Assembly (NCBI RefSeq): GCF_001039355.2
Contig: NW_019775069.1
Coordinates: forward strand, 193,381-257,380
Reading direction: 5' to 3'
From: Lingula anatina
Taxonomy: Eukaryota > Brachiopoda > Lingulata > Lingulida > Lingulidae
Length of the DNA stretch: 64,000 bases
Part shown: positions 1 through 12,340 of the stretch, piece after piece
How the letters are laid out: each line of letters begins with the position of its first letter
Numbering within the stretch: the first letter of the stretch is position 1
The notes under the pieces: model-generated
What the model saw: the letters and a program-made list of their open reading frames with translations, nothing else
The model's database searches: none
What the model was told of the DNA's origin: nothing
Translations under genes and position numbers: made by a program

Positions 1-260
1 ATCCGCGGTGGCTTCACTCTACTTTGATCATTCTACTCTGATACAGAGATCTTTAGTATAAAATCTTGCCAAACAATGAATTTTAAAAGTGACCTTACCG
101 AAAAGATTCGGAGATGAAACAACTTTCGTATATATTTTATGTAAGTGACATTACAACCTTGTCAATTAAAAAATCTTATTTACAACGACCATTTTTAAAC
201 TATCTATCTTGGATCCTAGCTATCTATGAGCGTTTTCCTCTATTATTTTTTTTCTTTCAG

Positions 261-1512
261 ATGAAATTGTTTCAGTGACGGCGACTCTGGTTTACAGCAG
301 TCTGTGTCTTCTGGTATTATACCAGCTGATACCCCTCGTAGCATGGGTCCTAACCAATACATATCTGGGGCGACTGCGGCGTCACAAAGTCTATTTCACG
401 ACGGGACAAATGCACGAAAATCCCACGATCCATATACAAGATATATGGCCAATAACGTGCACAAATACGACAGTGAAAAAACTGGATCCGTTCGATCCTT
501 CCATTCTGCCTTATATTACTTATTTTCCACCGCTGAAATGTTTACGGCAGGCATCAGTGGCTGAAAGCAAAGTTGACAGAGACGGATACTTGACGCTTAT
601 CATCAAAAACTACTCCAGAGTAACCGATAACATACACTATTATTATCAATACATACGACATCCAACAAAACCTTACAAAATAGAAGAGGCCTTTGTTTTG
701 AGTGAAAGGATCGATTTACCTCTAGCAAACAGAGTAAAACTTCAGGAGGATTTTTTGTATGTTTCCTGCATGAACGAAACCGGATACAAAGTTTATGAGA
801 ATTTTCATCTTCACATGGTAAAAAGAGATGTGCTTGTTTCAAAAATATACTCTGAAACATCGGGAAAACAACCAAGGCTGAATGTGTTAATTGTGATCAA
901 CGACGGAGTCTCGATGTCTGGTGCCGTTCGTTATCTCCCGAAAACAACAGAATACTTGAGAAAAGAAATGAATGGGGCCATATTTCCCGGATACCATGCC
1001 GTTGGAGAAAATTCCCTGTCGAATTTTTTCCCGCTTCTGACTGGATTGCCTCATTCTGAGGCCAGTATTGAAGCTCCTTTTATATGGAATCATTTCTCAG
1101 AACAGGGTTATAAGACGTTTTACTTGGAGGACAAATTACACGCCACCTTCACATATATAGATCCTGAGCTTACTCGGCCCCCAACAGACTTCTACACACA
1201 TTCTTTCTGGGTGGCAATGGAGAATTCTTCCTTGTATTGGGACTCACAGGCTTTCTGCCTGGGTAATGTTCCTATACATCGAATTGCACTTCAGTATCTG
1301 GGATATTATATTGAAAATTATCAACGCCAATCGTATTTTTGTCTTTATTTCTTCAATGAATTAAGTCATGATGATGAAGTCCCCATCCAGTTGGCAGACG
1401 CTGATTACAGAGACTTTCTGAAAGAGCACAAGGAAAGAGGACATTTTAACAATACCATAATGTTATTTATGAGCGATCATGGTTCACGGTACATATATAT
1501 AGAGCTACCCTT

Positions 1513-1589
<77 letters not shown>

Positions 1590-4538
1590 CCTCATTACCT
1601 TACTGAGCGCACATTTATAACTGATAAATTTTAACTTCTTATCCCTTTTTTCGCGCAAAACTATCTCTTTCTCCCTCATTAGAAACTAATAGATTCAACC
1701 CCAGCTAGAAATGCAGTCTCCTTTACAGTCCCCCTATGGAGCCTGCTTTGCACTCTCCTTAGCAGTCCCCGCTCTCACTGCAGTCTCCTTTGCAGGTATC
1801 CTTAAGTATGGAGGGAGACCCCTTGGCAGTCTTAATTTGCATTTTTGGAACGCTGCTTTGGCAGTCCCCCTAGCAGTCTGCTTGTCAGCCCCCTAGCAGT
1901 GTGCTTAGTAGCCCCTCTATCAGTCTACTCTGCAGTCTCCTTAGCAGTTTGCTCAGCAAAATAAAATTTGGCATTTTTTTATCGTTTTTGCAACTCATAC
2001 ATGTATATATTCAAACAATAATTACATTAATCAGAAGAAATCTAGTAATAATCTTTCTCCAAAGTATGTATATTTCAAATCTAAATACAAAATTTCCCCT
2101 TAATCATAAAATGTAAGTTATCTGATCCATTTATCTAACATATTGGTTTATTTCTCTCCATACTATTTACTTCAGTTTACTATTTTACATATATGTTTTT
2201 CTACAAAACCCATATTAGCAGAAGCCTAGGAATTTTACTGTTCATTATTTAATCATTCCAAAACTCTATCTCAGAATTCACTGGCCAGTATTCATACAAG
2301 TACTGACACATATAAGAGCAATAGTTCAAGTAATTTTCAAAGTTTTTTAACTAATGAGGGCAAGTTATTAATAGAATTTTTAAAGTGTACATACCGAAGG
2401 GAATAAGACTCATTTAAACTTCGTATTTTTAACACACTGACGATGAAAAGTATTTTAAAAAGATGTTTTAAAAGGCATTATCCCCATTTGTGAATTATTG
2501 TCTACAAAGTTTGAAATAATATTTTGACAAGGACCAAAATGGTTAAATGCAAACCTTTTTTAGCCTAATAGCAATTTCAAGTACTTTTCAAAACCACAAA
2601 CAGAATTCAAAGTGCTGGTCTAAAATTGAACACTTTCCAAGGCTCTATGGATCCTGGTGCATCAGTAAATTACAGGAAAATACAAATCCAAAAGACTTGC
2701 ATGCTCACTTCTTATCCTGTCTCTTTGTCTCTTCATTTTTCTTTCTAATTTTCCAAAGAATGTCTTCTTTTTCAATCCAGAAATCAACACTTTTCTTGCA
2801 TCTTCCTTAGAACATTCCTGACCTTGCTTCTGGCTTAGATTTTTCAAACAGCTCAACCGTTATAGTTACTGCCTGCTCATGTGCTTAAATTCAACTGTAC
2901 TATGTATAGTTATTTGACCTGATTGAGCAATCTGTAGGCGAACTGTTTATATCAAACTGACAGTTAAGATACACATGTCCCTGGCTTGAAATGAATGGTC
3001 TATAGAAAGTTACCAGTTAATTTTAATCACAAGTCCGACTTAAATTGATGCTAACTATGAGGTTTAAAATTTATATATTATGCAATTGTTTATTATAATA
3101 AGACCTCAATCATTTGTCTGATTTCAATAATAATAATATCAATAATAATAAAAATAACATTTTCACAGCATTATTAAATATATATATATAAATCTGTTCA
3201 TTCAGTTATTTTTATAGGTGAAGGACATGTACTATATATGAGTGTTTATAGCTTGGAGGATAATTCCGAAAACTGCTTTTTACCCAAACAATTTTAAAGT
3301 CATTTTGACAAGCTCTTCATAAAAAAATTGTTTTCTTTTAAGCCTGATAACTATAAGTTACTGATCAAAAGATTAGCACATGTGCTTCTCAGTTGCAAAG
3401 AGAAACACTTTTTAAATAACTATTGGGTTGTTTATTGCATACGTTGGCCCCTGCAAAATGTTTAAGTTATTGCAGCCTCCTTTGCAGTCCCCTGCAAAAT
3501 GTTTAAGTAATTGCAGCCACCTTTGCAGTCTAGCTGCTCAAGGAGACTGCACACTGGAGCTCCATACTGCAAAAAAGCAGTCTCCCTGGAAGTCTGTCTG
3601 GCAGCCTAGGCTACCGCGGGCAGACAGGGCTCCCGTTCTAGCTGGGAAGAGCTGACCTCTTTCTGTTCATTACGAAGAATCCTGTCTCTCTCTCTCTGTC
3701 AAACTCTCACATTCTCACTTCATTCTCATTCATACTTTTAACGAAGGCCCCACAAACGTGATGTCTTGACCATTTATATTCACTTAAGTCTGTCGTTTCT
3801 TCTAGGTTTGGCTGGCTCCGCTCCACCCCTATTGGACACCTAGAAGCCAGTAATCCTCTGCTAATAATGGTTCTGCCACCATGGCTCAGGCAGCAGTATC
3901 CACACATAGCAGCAGCTGTAAACTCGAACGCAGAGCGATTGGTTACTCCGTACGATATCCACGCCACGTTAGTCGATATCCTTCACTCTGATTTGCCAAT
4001 TAGCGAAGAGGATACCAATGGCAAGAAACGTAGAGAAGGAATTGCGAAAGGAATAAGTTTGTTGAGAAATCTCCCCAGCAAGAGGACGTGTGCCTCAGCA
4101 GGTATACCAGAAGATACCTGTACTTTATGTACACCGCAGGAACCGGCTTTTCTAGATATTAATTCACAGAAAGCATGCTTTATTGCTAACGCCGTATTGG
4201 CCAAAATCAATGACGTTCTCTTTAATGCTACACCAGAGTGTGACGTATTAAGTATATTAAATATCACCTATATATCCGTAACATCGGACAGCAAACCCTG
4301 TGTTATTTATAATGTTATTATTAAGACAGTGCCGGGAAGAGGGATATTTATAGCGTCTGTGCGTGAAACGAGGGCAACGGCTTCTGTCTCCCAATACTCT
4401 GTTATCAGCCCAGTCATACGACTAAGTGCCTACGACAGCAACTGTTGCTGCACTGAAGACAAAAGCCTGAATAAGTACTGTCACTGTAAAATGACAACAA
4501 AACCATTGCGCAGAAAGTCCGCCCCTAAAAAGTATTAA
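261..4538 (+). CDS. DUF229 family protein, copy 1 (start frame broken)
   Basis: Two exons: 261-1488 and 3806-4538, joined in phase by a GT-AG intron of 2.3 kb. The product belongs to the DUF229 family of the alkaline-phosphatase/sulfatase superfold, here a probable membrane-anchored secretory-pathway protein: a hydrophobic stretch lies at the N-terminus (LVYSSLCLLVLYQLIPLVAW). The phosphatase-like core begins at NVLIVINDGVSMSG; FMSDHG and TPYDIHATLVDIL supply typical metal-ligand Asp/His residues. The C-terminus is Cys/Lys rich. Compared with copies 2 and 3, the ATG at 261 (directly after a splice acceptor) is followed by a one-base deletion, so this ATG runs into a stop within six codons and the long frame has no ATG at the expected place. 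It is either a young pseudogene or carries a base error. Exon 2 is undamaged. Biochemical substrate is unknown for the family. Confidence 0.75.
1516..1587. repeat. (CT)n(CA)n compound microsatellite
   Basis: A pure CT run followed by a pure CA run starts about 25 bases after the donor of DUF229 copy 1 exon 1. The same arrangement follows the donor in copy 2, and CT-type repeats follow it in copy 3, so it predates the duplication. Confidence 0.95.
1711..1960. repeat. Intronic cluster of GCAGTC-type short repeats (left block)
   Basis: The motif GCAGTC(T/C)CC and close variants recur many times at irregular spacing inside the DUF229 copy 1 intron. A second cluster lies at 3456-3612, partly in inverted orientation. 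The 1.5 kb between is plain AT-rich DNA. The two clusters could be subterminal repeats of one inserted non-autonomous element; no clear terminal inverted repeat or target duplication was found. Confidence 0.5.
3456..3612. repeat. Intronic cluster of GCAGTC-type short repeats (right block)
   Basis: This block carries GCAGTC and its complement GGAGACTGC near each other. The inner sequence with CTCCATACTGC mirrors pieces of the left block at 1711-1960. Read together, the two blocks may bound a 1.9 kb inserted element. Confidence 0.45.
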
Positions 4539-6753
4539 CAGAATTTAGGAGTGCTTACATTTATACTTTCCACTGTATACAGATTGTTAAGGTCGAGGGG
4601 GGGGGGAGTAGTCAGGCGACATGAGCCAAATGAAACAAATTGAAAATGTGTTGCAATGAAAAAGAAAAAGATGGCCTGTGCCACCTTTGGAATACACTTT
4701 TAAACATTCAAAAATTCCCTGCAAGCTGGAGTATCCCATCATTCAGACAGAATCTTTCAATATCAGCTCCTTTGTGTCGTAGATTTTTTGATGATGTCCA
4801 ACCTTGTGTCATACTGAATGCTACTTTCTTTTTAAGCAATAATAACTCTTCCTTTGAGATTCAAAATTCCGCAAGAAATACATTGTAAACAACGCATGGA
4901 CATATATTATATTGCATTTCACCACTATAAACGGCTGTTATTGTAGTAAAACTAAAAACTGTGCTTGTCAATAGGGCTTTCGATGCCTTTCTTTCCGGTC
5001 GTCAAGGCATCCGTTGGCAATGACTTTGGGCGTCACGCGGATTCTCGCGTTCATTCGAGACCAAAATAACATATGGCGGGAAATGAGATAGCAGACGCAT
5101 GATGCAATCCTCAGACATTAAGTTGCGAGTTTTTGTACAGTGCGTCGGATAACAAAAAGCCCAGAACTGCACACATTGTAGACATAAGTGCATTTTGAGC
5201 AATAAGGCGCATATATCGTACGAATATTATATTATTGTTATATAGTGTTGTTGTTGTCTGCTTTTCCCGCGGTTTTAAGTAGGTCACCAGAAAACCTTGC
5301 TCGATATCGCGTGACTATGCAATAAGAGAGAGGGCTCCGTCTGTTAAAATCTCTAGAGATTCTAACAAAAAACCAAACTTTTAGGGAAAAAACCCTAGAC
5401 TAACTTTGAATGCAGGAATGGGGTCGTTGACCATTGGTAAGTACGGGAAAATTGTTGTTTACTCCAGGAAAATCCAATTTTTGGCCAAAACGAAGAGTTA
5501 TGATGACTCTAACCTGCAAATATATTTTGAAGGCCGAATTTGTCACAAAACGAAACTTCTGCACATGCGCATTGAGGGCTAACGCGTTGTCGTTATCATC
5601 AAAATACATAAAAAATGAAAGTTAACAAGAGAACGGGTGGGGCGGTTGTAGTTTCGTATGGGGGGGGGATATAACAATTTTTCAAATAACCGAGAGACTG
5701 GCGGCAGCGGGCGATTATGGCGACTGTTTCAAAGACGTCCTATCGGCTCACACACGTTTCTTTTAAAACGACGATAGAAATGGGAGGAACATTGAGGTAT
5801 ATGATATGGTGACCTTAAAGTCGATCTATAGTACGTACAGTTGCTTGTATGATACAGATATGAAGCAGAGATGAAGAGATGAGAAAGATTCTTTAATATT
5901 CTCTGCGCGAGGTATGACGTTTTGTTTCATACACTGAGATAAAGCAGTTGACTACCTTGGACTGCTGAATATTTAGGTTTCCAGAGCGAAAAGGATAAAG
6001 ACATCTTACTTGTTTGATACGCTGTGTTCAATTTACATTTCCAGCTGTGTATTCCTGTATTTCACTCAGCAACATTTTTTTTCTGATTTTAATTGCCCCT
6101 TCGCATTAGTTTCGGGGTCTCCAGAGGATGTCGTCTATACATTAAAATCATTATGGTCTTGTAGATCTTATTGAAATGCATGTCTGTTTAAAATGACATA
6201 GAAAGGAGCATAAGAAAAAAAATATATGCTCCCCCGTGCCAAGTTACATGCACAATCATATTATGTAAGGGCCATGGATGTCGAAAACAACACAGGAGAG
6301 GCGTACGTATAATGTGTATATAACTATCGCTACATGTAAATTAGAAAAGGATATATGCTTAAAGGGATAACGACTCTTTGTATGAGATCTGCATTTCACT
6401 ACGGATGCATTGTAAATAACTCATAGAAATATAATATACTCTATTTTACCACAAAAACGGCAAATAGAAATGATTCTGAAATCCGTGCATTTCATCGGAT
6501 CACGTGGCCTCAATAGATGCCTATGCTCTGTAATAATCCCTTAAGAAATTATTAGAAAAAAAACAATTATTCTAGAAAAAAACAAGGACTAACCTTGAAT
6601 GTAGAAATGGATTCATTAACCATTGGTCAGTGTATGGAAATTGTCGTTTACCCCAGGAAAATTCATTTTTGGTTAAAATGAACAGTTGTTATCCTGTAAA
6701 GTTACATTTTAACCGTACTGCGTGAGAATGACTGTAAAGGAGAACAAAGAAGT

Positions 6754-6804
<51 letters not shown>

Positions 6805-6935
6805 TGCTACAAATACATGCAGGTTTGACAAAGTGTTGCGTGGAGGAAACGCCTGAATCGATCAAAAGAAGGATGCAAATAAGATGATACAAGCTGCTAT
6901 TTATGAGCGTTTTCCTCCATTATTTTTTCTTTTAG
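4539..6935. other. Spacer between DUF229 copies 1 and 2
   Basis: No convincing gene was found. About 130 bases at 5391-5520 resemble 6586-6710, a diverged direct repeat upstream of copy 2, so this spacer probably holds flanking DNA carried along in the gene duplication. A pure (AT)n run lies at 6757-6803. The rest is AT-rich sequence with no recognised structure. Confidence 0.6.
6757..6803. repeat. (AT)n microsatellite
   Basis: Uninterrupted AT dinucleotide run about 130 bases upstream of the DUF229 copy 2 coding exon. Confidence 0.95.
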
Positions 6936-8194
6936 ATGAAAATTGGTTCAGTGACGGTGACGATGGTTTACAGCAGTCTGTGTCTTCTGGTATTATACCA
7001 GCTGATATCCCTCGTAGCATGGGTCCTTACCAATACATATCTGGGGCGACTGCAGCGTCACAAAGTCAATTTCACGACGGGACAAGTGCACGAAAATCCC
7101 ACGATCCATATACAAGATACATGGCCAATAACGTGCACAAACACGACAGTGAAAAAACTGGATCCGTTCCATCCTTCCATTCTGCCTTATATTACTCATT
7201 TTCCACCTCTGAAATATAGACGTCAGGCATCAGTGGCTGAAAGTAAAGTTGACAGAGACGGATACTTGAAGCTTATAATCAAATACGATCCCTGGCTAAC
7301 CGACAGCGTGCAGTGTTATTATCAATACATACGACATCCAACAAAACCTTACAAAAAAGAAGAGGCCTTTGTTTTATGTGAAAGAATCGATTTACCTCCA
7401 ACAAACAGAGTAAAGCTTCAGAAGGATTTTGTGTATGTTTCCTGCATGAACGAAACCGGATACAAAGTTTATGAGAATTTTCATCTTCCCATGGTTAAAA
7501 GAGATGAGGTTATTTCCAAAATATTCTCTGAAACACCCAGAAGCCAACCAAGGATGAATGTCTTAATTATGGTCAATGACGGAGTGTCGATGTCTGGTGC
7601 CGTTCGTTATATTCCGAAAACAACAGAATGCTTAAGAAAAGATATGAATGGGACTATCTTTACTGGGTACCATGCTGCTGGTGAAAACACTTTCCCTAAC
7701 TTTTTTCCGCTTTTCACCGGATTCTCTCAATCTGAAACCAAAAATAATACCCCTTTCATATGGCAGCAATTCTCATTACAGGGCTTTAAGACGTTTTACT
7801 TGGAAGACAAAGAATACGCCACCATGAGCCTCATAGATCCTAAGCTTACTCGGCCGCCAACAGACTTCTACACACATCCCTTCTGGGTGGCAATGGAGAA
7901 TTCTTCCTTGTGTTGGGACTCACAGACTTTTTGTCTCGGCGATGATCCTATATATCGAATTGCCCTTCAGTATTTGGGACATTATATTGAAAATTACCAA
8001 CGTCAATCGTATTTTGGTCTTTGCTTTGCAAATGAATTTACTCACGACTCTGAGGTCCCTCTTCAATAAGCGGACGCTGATTATATAGACTTTTTGAAGG
8101 AACACATTGAAAAAGGGCATTTTAACAATACCTTTATGCTATTTATAAGCGACCATGGTGCAAGGTTTGTACTGGTGGATCTCTCTCGCCCCCC

Positions 8195-8267
<73 letters not shown>

Positions 8268-9036
8268 ACTGGTAATTTTAACATTTTTCCATAGTAATCT
8301 ATACCTCTNTTTTACCTTAGTAATCTATACCTCTTTAATGTACTTTACCTTTGTTTTTTCTAGGTTTGGCAGGCTTCGTTCCACCCCTATTGGCCGCCTA
8401 GAAGCCAGAAACCCTCTGCTAATAATGGATCTGCCACCATGGCTCAGGCAGCAGTATCCGCACATAGCAGCAGCTGTGAACTCGAATGCAGAACGATTCG
8501 TTACTCCATACGATATCCACGCCACGTTACTTGATATCCTTCACTCAAATTTTCCTTCTGCCGGAGAGAGAATCAGCAACGAAAAGCTTACACAGGAAAT
8601 AGGTAAAGGATTAAGCTTGTTCCGAATTCTCCCCAGCAGGAGGACGTGTGTCTCTGCAGGTATACCAGAATACACCTGTACTTTATGTACACCACTGGAA
8701 CCAATTTCTTTAGATACGAATTCACAGAAAGCGCGCTTCATTGCTGAAGCTGTATTTGCCAAAATAAATAACATTCACACCAGCGTGACATCAGCCTGTA
8801 GCGTGTTGCGAATTTCAAGGATATTCAATGTTGCTGTAACGTTTACCAGTACTCACCATGTCGTTTATGGTGTAGTTATTAAGACAGTTCCAGGGAGAGG
8901 GGTATTTGAAGCGTCTGTAAGTGAAACAATAGAGCCGGCTCATGTCTCCCCAGTCAAACAATATGCCGTCAGCACCCCAGTCATACGACTAAGTCTTCTT
9001 GAGAACAACCTTTGTTTTCAAAGTATGATCCCTTAG
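6936..9036 (+). pseudogene. DUF229 family gene, copy 2 (premature stop, altered C-terminus)
   Basis: Exons 6936-8164 and 8364-9036. The ATG at 6936 follows a TTTTAG acceptor directly and opens a frame with the same N-terminal anchor and DUF229 core as copies 1 and 3 (NDGVSMSG; ISDHGAR; TPYDIHATLLDIL). Two lesions are visible. An in-frame TAA at 8067-8069 stands where copies 1 and 3 have a Leu codon, about 30 codons before the end of exon 1, and the frame is open again after it. The C-terminal Cys-rich tail is lost to a frame change, ending the frame at 9036. The intron is only 199 bases and holds a C-run, a CT/CA microsatellite and a single N (8309). The stop would remove all downstream metal-ligand residues, so a pseudogene is likely; a base error is possible for the TAA. 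Confidence 0.75.
8201..8262. repeat. (CT)n(CA)n compound microsatellite
   Basis: CT run then CA run just after the exon 1 donor of DUF229 copy 2, orthologous in position to the run at 1516-1587. Confidence 0.95.
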
Positions 9037-9733
9037 AACATTACTGTCATTGTAAAGTGCCACGAAAACAAAATCATTGAAAGGCAGACCTGAATGATTT
9101 TTAAGGGGAATAGAGTGCTATTTTGCATATTTCACACTGTGGACGTGTATTCCGACTCTATTCCTCAGATCAAATTCGGTCCCTTGGCTCTTAATTGTTT
9201 TTAAGGAGCTCTGTTCTGGCCCTACAGCTGTGGATTTCCTTTGGCATAGCGTACTTTTGTCACATAGACCTGTCCCCATATTTGCGGGGCCGTAAAAGAG
9301 CCAGCCAAGGACACAAATGAGGAACATGTTTGATCATGACATGATGGATATTCACAGTAGTAAGGCCAGAACAGAGCCTATCGAAAATCATCAAGAGCCA
9401 AGGGAGCGAAATTGATCTGATGGCCGATGTCCGTAACAAACGTGTACTGTCATATTTTCACAAGTTCAGTAAATTTGCGATCTATATGAACGTGTTCATC
9501 TTATCCGGTTTATAAACAAATCGAATAATGTAAATCGTCAGCTAATAAAGTTATTTGGTTTTAATAACAACACGTGATAATTTGAATTTTAATGTCTCAT
9601 CTTTCCCTTTCTTATAAACATTCTTATATATATTTACTGTATATATATCTAAAATATATTCATATTGCTTCCACGCCCATTCTCAGGGCTAGTGAGCAAA
9701 CATATGGAAAAACGATTCTGCTCAAAAAATCCT
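8765..9733. repeat. Duplicated block, copy A (mate 9735-11820)
   Basis: The end of DUF229 copy 2 exon 2 and about 700 bases of 3' flank are repeated almost base for base after the N at 9734. Differences are a few substitutions and one small TA indel. The mate differs mainly by a 1.1 kb LTR element. The copy ends exactly at the N, which suggests overlapping allelic contigs that were not merged. Confidence 0.85.
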
Positions 9734-9734
9734 N

Positions 9735-10006
9735 TGAATAACATTCACACCAGCGTGACATCAGCCTGTAGCGTGTTGCGAATTTCAAGGATATTCAATG
9801 TTGCTGTAACGTTTACCAGTACTCACCATGTCGTTTATGGTGTAGTTATTAAGACAGTTCCAGGGAGAGGGGTATTTGAAGCGTCTGTAAGTGAAACAAT
9901 AGAGCCGGCTCATGTCTCCCCAGTCAAACAATATGCCGTCAGCACCCCAGTCATACGACTAAGTCTTCTTGAGAACAACCTTTGTTTTCAAAGTATGATC
10001 CCTTAG
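9735..10006 (+). pseudogene. Second copy of the DUF229 copy 2 exon 2 tail
   Basis: This is the last 90 codons of the 8364-9036 exon, nearly identical and ending at the same stop. It begins directly after the single N at 9734, with no exon start or splice acceptor of its own. It is best read as the other allele of the same exon rather than as another gene. Confidence 0.8.
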
Positions 10007-10425
10007 AACATTACTGTCATTGTAAAGTGCCACGAAAACAAAATCATTGAAAGGCAGACCTGAATGATTTTTAAGGGGAATAGAGTGCTATTTTGCATAT
10101 TTCACACTGTGGACGTGTATTCCGACTCTATTCCTCAGATCAAATTCGGTCCCTTGGCTCTTAATTGTTTTTAAGGAGCTCTGTTCTGGCCCTACAGCTG
10201 TGGATTTCCTTTGGCATAGCGTACTTTTGTCACATAGACCTGTCCCCATATTTGCAAGGCCGTAAAAGAGCCAGCCAAGGACACAAATGAGGAACATGTT
10301 TGATCATGCCATGATGGATATTCACAGTAGTAAGGCCAGAACAGAGCCTATCGAAAATCATCAAGAGCCAAGGGAGCGAAATTGATCTGATGGCCGATGT
10401 CCGTAACAAACGTGTACTGTCATAT

Positions 10426-10690
10426 TGTAAGGGACGCGGTGGCGCCCCTTAGCATGTCCCACGCCCCTAGGATGTCGCGGCGCCCGCGCCTAGACTATAG
10501 GATGTCGCGGTGCCCGCGCCTAGTAAGATTTATTATAAAGTATTATTATAATGAGACATTAAGGTACATATAAATAGAACAGGTGGTGGGTAGAGAGGGG
10601 AGTTAGGTAGTGGGAATAAAGCTGTTTGGAAATCCACGACTCTTGTTGCTCACTTCTCCTCGATCTGTGAACCTAAAATCGAACCTTACA
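10426..10690 (+). repeat. 5' long terminal repeat
   Basis: 265 bases, TG...CA ended, with 7-base inverted ends TGTAAGG/CCTTACA. It contains two tandem GC-rich units (AGGATGTCGCGG followed by GCCCGCGCCTAG) and an AATAAA-type signal near 10616. Confidence 0.9.
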
Positions 10691-10734
10691 GGATTGGCGA
10701 GCCGCCAGGTTGAGAAGAAGTAACAAAAGAGAAA

Positions 10735-11291
10735 ATGGCAAATCCAAACGCAGCGCAGGTCCCACTGCCGAACGACGTCGAGGGTCATCCCCAACTCCAG
10801 CAGATAATACAAAACTTCCAGGGCCTACTTGAAGCGGTGCAGGGGAAGGCCTTTATTGAAATAGGGAACGAGACCCTGAAACAGCGGCGACAGCGATACG
10901 ACCATGTGACGGACAGGACGAAAACGAGGTAAGAGACTTTTTGGAGGAGATAGACTCGGCCGAACACCAGGTGGCATCGGTGAGTAATGGACAAGTGAAA
11001 CTAGCCTGTAGAGTAACTAGAGGTAGCTTAAAAAGAGAGATAGAGCGTTTTTTACAAGCCCAACAAGACAGGGAAAATATTACATGGCGGGTATTAAAAG
11101 ACCACATTCAAAGATCTTTTCTCTCGTGCAACGAGACTGAACGACTTAAGACCGAAATAGAACATTACATACAGTCGCCTTACGAAAACCTAACCTCTTA
11201 CAACAGAAAATTCCGAGAAAAGGCTAATAGAGCCTTCCCAATTCCTAGAACGGGTGACGCGGAACGCCTTGTCCTTAGGGCATACGCGAAA
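10735..11291 (+). pseudogene. Retrotransposon gag remnant (frameshifted)
   Basis: An ATG at 10735 opens 65 codons. A frame change in the 10860-10930 region leads into a second frame that runs from about 10923 to 11291 and reads like a retroelement Gag (DFLEEIDSAEH; then a Gln/Glu-rich helical stretch and YNRKFREKANRAFP). The reading then enters the 3' LTR directly. No zinc knuckle or pol is present. The first 44 bases after the 5' LTR would hold the primer binding site; the matching tRNA was not identified. Confidence 0.7.
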
Positions 11292-11540
11292 GGGCCCCTT
11301 AGCATGTCCCACGCCCCTAGGATGTCGCGGCGCCCGCGCCTAGACTATAGGATGTCGCGGCGCCCGCGCCTAGTAAGATTTATTATAAAGTATTATTATA
11401 ATGAGACATTAAGGTACATATAAATAGAACAGGTGGTGGGTAGAGAGGGGAGTTAGGTAGTGGGAATAAAGCTGTTTGGAAATCCACGACTCTTGTTGCT
11501 CACTTCTTCTCGATCTGTGAACCTAAAATCGAACCTTACA
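11292..11540 (+). repeat. 3' long terminal repeat (5' truncated)
   Basis: Matches the 5' LTR from about its 18th base to its CCTTACA end, with about two substitutions (for example in the second GC-rich unit and near 11507). The low divergence implies a recent insertion. Confidence 0.9.
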
Positions 11541-11820
11541 ATATTTTCACAAGTTCAGTAAATTTGCGATCTATATGAACGTGTTCATCTTATCCGGTTT
11601 ATAAACAAATCGAATAATGTAAATCGTCAGCTAATAAAGTTATTTGGTTTTAATAACAACACGCGATAATTTGAATTTTAATGTCTCATCTTTCCCTTTC
11701 TTATAAACATTCTTATATATATTTACTGTATATATCTAAAATATATTCATATTGCTTCCACGCCCATTCTCAGGGCTAGTGAGCAAACATATGGAAAAAC
11801 GATTCTGCTCAAAAAATCTT

Positions 11821-12340
11821 TGAAGCCCTCGAAAAAGTAGAAAATATTCTGGCAATAAGCAAACTGCAACATACTAATTATCCAGCCACAAAAGAAGGGT
11901 TTAATGCTGCATGTAAGTCGCTTTCTGACATAATTGAGAATACTTCTAATGAGTCATTGGTTCAGCGAAAACACCCTGTACCAAAAAATAAAAACAAACC
12001 AGTAAGAGCGAAGAAACAGCCATGGTTTAATGCAACATATGCAGAAGTCAGACGTAAAATAAAAAGCTTGGGAAAGCTATTGCGTAGTAACCAAAAGAAC
12101 ACCTTTATATCGCATAGATATCATGAAGCTGTTAAAAATACAGAAAAAAAAAGGATTCAAAGATTAACTTTTAGAAAAACTTCTTGACATTGAAAAAAAG
12201 AACCCTTTAGAATTCTGGAAAAGTATTAAAAACTGAAAGAAAACAAAGATTCTGGCAATCTGTGTGGACCAACTTGGTCAAAATCCTCAGGAAAAATGGA
12301 ACAATACCCCACAAAACAGGTACCTTGCCCTTGTTGAAAG
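11821..12340 (+). pseudogene. Non-LTR retrotransposon fragment
   Basis: The reading PWFNATYAEVRRKIKSLGKLL (about 12020-12080) followed, after frame breaks, by EKKNPLEFWKSIK (about 12190-12230) is the linker between endonuclease and reverse transcriptase that is common in RTE/CR1-like LINEs. Frameshifts and stops interrupt it, and no catalytic endonuclease or reverse transcriptase motif remains. The fragment is dead. It lies downstream of DUF229 copy 2 and before the divergently placed copy 3. Confidence 0.65.

Larger units (their letters stand above)
10426..11540 (+). mobile_element. Internally deleted LTR retrotransposon
   Basis: Two direct repeats, 10426-10690 and 11292-11540, differ at only a few positions. 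The full 5' LTR begins TGTAAGG and ends CCTTACA. The element is flanked by a 4-base ATAT duplication. The undisrupted copy of the flanking sequence at about 9461-9472 contains a single ATAT and shows the exact empty site. The internal part keeps only a leader and a gag fragment; protease, reverse transcriptase and integrase are missing. The 3' LTR lacks its first 17 or so bases, and the deletion joins gag to the LTR at a short shared GCCCCTT. The 4-base duplication fits Ty3/gypsy or BEL groups; the clade cannot be decided without pol. Confidence 0.9.
9735..11820. repeat. Duplicated block, copy B (mate 8765-9733, plus LTR element)
   Basis: Aligned with copy A over its full length once the LTR element at 10426-11540 is removed. 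Beyond 11820 the sequence continues as new DNA. Confidence 0.85.
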
